Origin: Acidobacteriota bacterium
GTDB taxonomy: Bacteria > Acidobacteriota > Terriglobia > Acidiferrales > UBA7541
Reading direction: 5' to 3'
NCBI GenBank assembly: GCA_003131705.1
Contig: PKUY01000439.1
Location: 27,800 to 35,536, forward strand
Length of the DNA stretch: 7,737 nt
Below the pieces are notes generated by a model. It was not told where the DNA came from. It did not search any database and saw only the letters and a list, made by a program, of their open reading frames with translations. Below, piece after piece: positions 6,486 through 7,737 of this stretch. A program made the translations under genes and the position numbers. Position 1 is the first letter of the stretch; each line of letters opens with the position of its first letter.

Positions 6486-6728
6486 CTACTTCCCCTTGGA
6501 GTGCTTATCGATATATTCGACGGCGTCCTTCACCGTGGCAATCTTTTCGGCATCCTCATCCGGAATTTCAATACCGAATGCTTCCTCGAAAGCCATCACC
6601 AGCTCGACCGTGTCGAGCGAGTCCGCGCCGAGGTCGTCCACAAATGAAGCGCTGGCAGTGACTTCGCCTTCATCCACACCGAGCTGCTCCACAATAATCT
6701 GCTTCACGCGTTCTTCGACGCTGGCCAT
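6486..6728 (-). CDS. acpP: Acyl carrier protein
   Basis: ACP holds growing acyl chains on a 4'-phosphopantetheine arm and presents them to the Fab enzymes. The protein has 80 residues and is strongly acidic, as expected. The prosthetic-group site is Ser37 in [19 protein letters not shown] (31-49), the classic DSL motif at the start of helix II. The rest follows the family: [15 protein letters not shown] at the start, then [23 protein letters not shown]. The start at ATG 6728 fits the family N-terminus, and GGAGG (6739-6743) lies ten bases upstream. The open frame extends 15 codons further, but that part is not ACP-like. A good promoter 80-110 bases upstream suggests strong expression, fitting the high cellular demand for ACP. 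Confidence 0.98.
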   Translation of the reverse strand: MASVEERVKQIIVEQLGVDEGEVTASASFVDDLGADSLDTVELVMAFEEAFGIEIPDEDAEKIATVKDAVEYIDKHSKGK

Positions 6729-6806
6729 TCTGATTGTTCCTCCACTATCTGCGATCTTTGATCTGGGCTGCACGCCAGGAAAGTTGCGCCCGTGTTTGAC
6801 ATGCCC

Positions 6807-6835
6807 ATTCTATGCGGGGCTTATCGCCCGGTCAA
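6807..6835 (-). promoter_or_regulatory. Sigma70-type promoter for acpP-fabF
   Basis: On the - strand TTGACC (6830-6835) and TAGAAT (6807-6812) are separated by exactly 17 bases. Each hexamer differs from the consensus TTGACA/TATAAT at one position. Transcription would begin near 6800, leaving a leader of about 72 bases before acpP. The spacer holds the inverted repeat GGGC-gataa-GCCC (6817-6829), which could be a protein site or chance. The promoter would allow acpP-fabF transcription independent of the fabD-fabG genes upstream. Confidence 0.7.
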
Positions 6836-6842
6836 CCTTACG

Positions 6843-6880
6843 CGCGCTTTTCGCTCGATGCAACAGCAAGAAAAGGCGCG
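6843..6880 (-). other. Imperfect hairpin between fabG and acpP
   Basis: CGCGCTTTTC (6843-6852) and GAAAAGGCGCG (6870-6880) can pair over ten bases with a single bulged base and a 17-base loop. The structure begins about ten bases after the fabG stop and ends just upstream of the acpP promoter. No T-run follows on the transcribed strand, so it does not qualify as a standard intrinsic terminator. It could slow readthrough from fabG or protect the fabG mRNA end. Confidence 0.35.
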
Positions 6881-6889
6881 GTTGAAAAG

Positions 6890-7636
6890 CTATCCCATGT
6901 GTAGCCCGCCATTCACGCCGAGCACCTGTCCGGTGATGTAGCCGGCTTCGTCGCTCGCCAGGAAAACGATGGCGGCAGCGATTTCGCGATCTTTTCCGAA
7001 TCGCCCCAGGGGAATCATCGATTTCATCTTGTCTTTCAGTTCCTGCGGCAGCGGATCTGTCATCGGAGTTTCAATGAAACCAGGCGCCACCGCGTTCACG
7101 GTAATATTTCGCGAGGATACTTCCACCGCAATCGCGCGCGTGAGGCCAATCAGGCCCGCCTTCGATGCCACGTAGTTCGCTTGCCCGGCGTTTCCCGTCT
7201 CGGCAACCACGGACGCGAGGTTGATGATGCGGCCGGAGCGCTGCTTCAGCATCGCGCCAAGCGCTTGCTGAATTGCGAGGTGCGCGCCCGTGAGATTCGT
7301 CCGCAACACGGCGTCCCAATCTTCCAGTTTCATTCGCAATGCCAGCGTGTCGCGGGTGATCGCTGCGTTGTTCACGACAATGTCGAGCTTGCCAAATTTC
7401 GCAAGCACTTGCTGAAAACCGGCCTTCACCTGCCCAGCGTCTGCAACATCCATCGGCACCGCAATCGCCTCGCCGCCGGCCGCTTCGATCTCGGTGACAA
7501 GCGATGCGAGCTTATCGGTACTGCGCGCCGCGACCGCAACTTTGGCGCCTGCCTCGGCCAGCGCCAGCGACGTGGCGCGGCCAATGCCTTGCGACGCGCC
7601 CGTGACAAGAGCGACTTTATCCTTGAGCGAGAACAT
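6890..7636 (-). CDS. fabG: 3-oxoacyl-ACP reductase
   Basis: FabG reduces beta-ketoacyl-ACP to beta-hydroxyacyl-ACP with NADPH, the first reductive step of each elongation cycle. It has 248 residues, typical of FabG, and shows the classical short-chain dehydrogenase layout: cofactor motif TGASQGIG (12-19), AARS (36-39) with Arg38 suited to NADPH, VNNAAITRD (88-96), and the catalytic tetrad Asn114, Ser142, Tyr155 and Lys159 (YVASK). PGFIETPMT (185-193) and the C-terminal VNGGLHMG are very FabG-like. It lies four bases downstream of the fabD stop, so the two are surely one transcript. Its ribosome binding site is modest (GGAAAG, eight bases from the ATG), and coupling to fabD may help translation. 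The position between fabD and acpP supports FabG over other SDR enzymes. Confidence 0.96.
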   Translation of the reverse strand: MFSLKDKVALVTGASQGIGRATSLALAEAGAKVAVAARSTDKLASLVTEIEAAGGEAIAVPMDVADAGQVKAGFQQVLAKFGKLDIVVNNAAITRDTLALRMKLEDWDAVLRTNLTGAHLAIQQALGAMLKQRSGRIINLASVVAETGNAGQANYVASKAGLIGLTRAIAVEVSSRNITVNAVAPGFIETPMTDPLPQELKDKMKSMIPLGRFGKDREIAAAIVFLASDEAGYITGQVLGVNGGLHMG

Positions 7637-7640
7637 CGAT

Positions 7641-7737
7641 CTAGCTTTCCGGCGCTTCCGCGCGCGCCTGGGCGATTTTATCGAGTGTCGAGTGCAGGCT
7701 TGCGGCGTCCTCGACGTTGAAACAGCGCACCGAGCGA
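7641..7737 (-). CDS. fabD: Malonyl-CoA:ACP transacylase, C-terminal end only
   Basis: The last 31 codons of a gene enter from the right edge and end at TAG (7641-7643). The visible peptide includes VRCFNVEDAASLHSTLDKI and a charged tail. FabD proteins commonly end with a V-x-V/C-x-NVED-ASL-x-x-TL pattern. Together with the position directly before fabG, acpP and fabF, this identifies it as fabD, which loads malonyl groups onto ACP. The active site (GHSLG) lies outside the window, so the call rests on a short tail and gene order. Confidence 0.75.
   Translation of the reverse strand, partial: RSVRCFNVEDAASLHSTLDKIAQARAEAPES

Noticed and set aside
5177..6661. A 494-codon open frame on the + strand opposite fabF and acpP
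   Set aside because: It is the antisense of two certain genes. The translation is Arg-rich and low in recognisable motifs, and is explained by codon bias of the GC-rich opposite strand.
6753..6763. GATC-ttt-GATC in the acpP leader
   Set aside because: Each arm is itself a palindromic four-base word, so the match is easily chance and no known operator fits.
6729..6773. Longer ACP starting 15 codons upstream
   Set aside because: The extra residues are not ACP-like, and GGAGG at 6739-6743 lies inside the extension, positioned for ATG 6728.
1..7737. CRISPR array, tRNA, rRNA, insertion sequence or toxin-antitoxin pair
   Set aside because: No regularly spaced repeats, cloverleaf-like segments, transposase motifs or small paired frames were seen on either strand.

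Overview
The window looks like chromosomal core sequence from a GC-rich Gram-negative-type bacterium, most likely an Acidobacteriota member (Koribacter/Terriglobia-like). This is inferred from three things: a Hanks-type kinase, PP2C and FHA gene set; an 80-residue conserved small protein that I associate, from memory only, with such genomes; and an intergenic repeat of the form GTCATCCCGAG...CCGAGGG. No 16S gene or other decisive marker is present, so the assignment is tentative. No mobile element, CRISPR array, tRNA or rRNA gene is visible.

The left part (1-3239, + strand) is a phosphorylation signalling module. It starts inside a transmembrane Ser/Thr kinase whose extracytoplasmic end carries a SPOR-like domain. 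A PP2C-type phosphatase follows, with an overlapping or nearly overlapping start. Next is a protein with one canonical and one degenerate FHA domain. Writer, eraser and reader of phospho-threonine therefore lie in a row. After about 110 bases comes a small conserved protein of unknown function with its own strong ribosome binding site and a possible extended -10 promoter.

The right part (3260-7737, - strand, convergent with the first) reads, in transcription order: the end of fabD, fabG, a well-formed sigma70-type promoter, acpP, fabF, a dispersed-repeat-like spacer, etfB and etfA. The fab genes encode malonyl loading, beta-ketoacyl-ACP reduction, the acyl carrier and chain-elongating condensation of type II fatty acid synthesis. 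EtfBA form the two-subunit electron transfer flavoprotein that accepts electrons from acyl-CoA and other dehydrogenases. The two blocks meet tail to tail with 20 bases between stop codons, over an inverted repeat that may act as a two-way terminator.

The most noteworthy points are the SPOR-ended receptor kinase, the FHA gene that has an ideal Shine-Dalgarno followed by ATA where ATG is expected, the uncharacterised 80-residue protein, and the internal acpP promoter with an inverted repeat in its spacer. Most of the window is recognisable housekeeping and signalling biology, and I do not claim a wholly new system.
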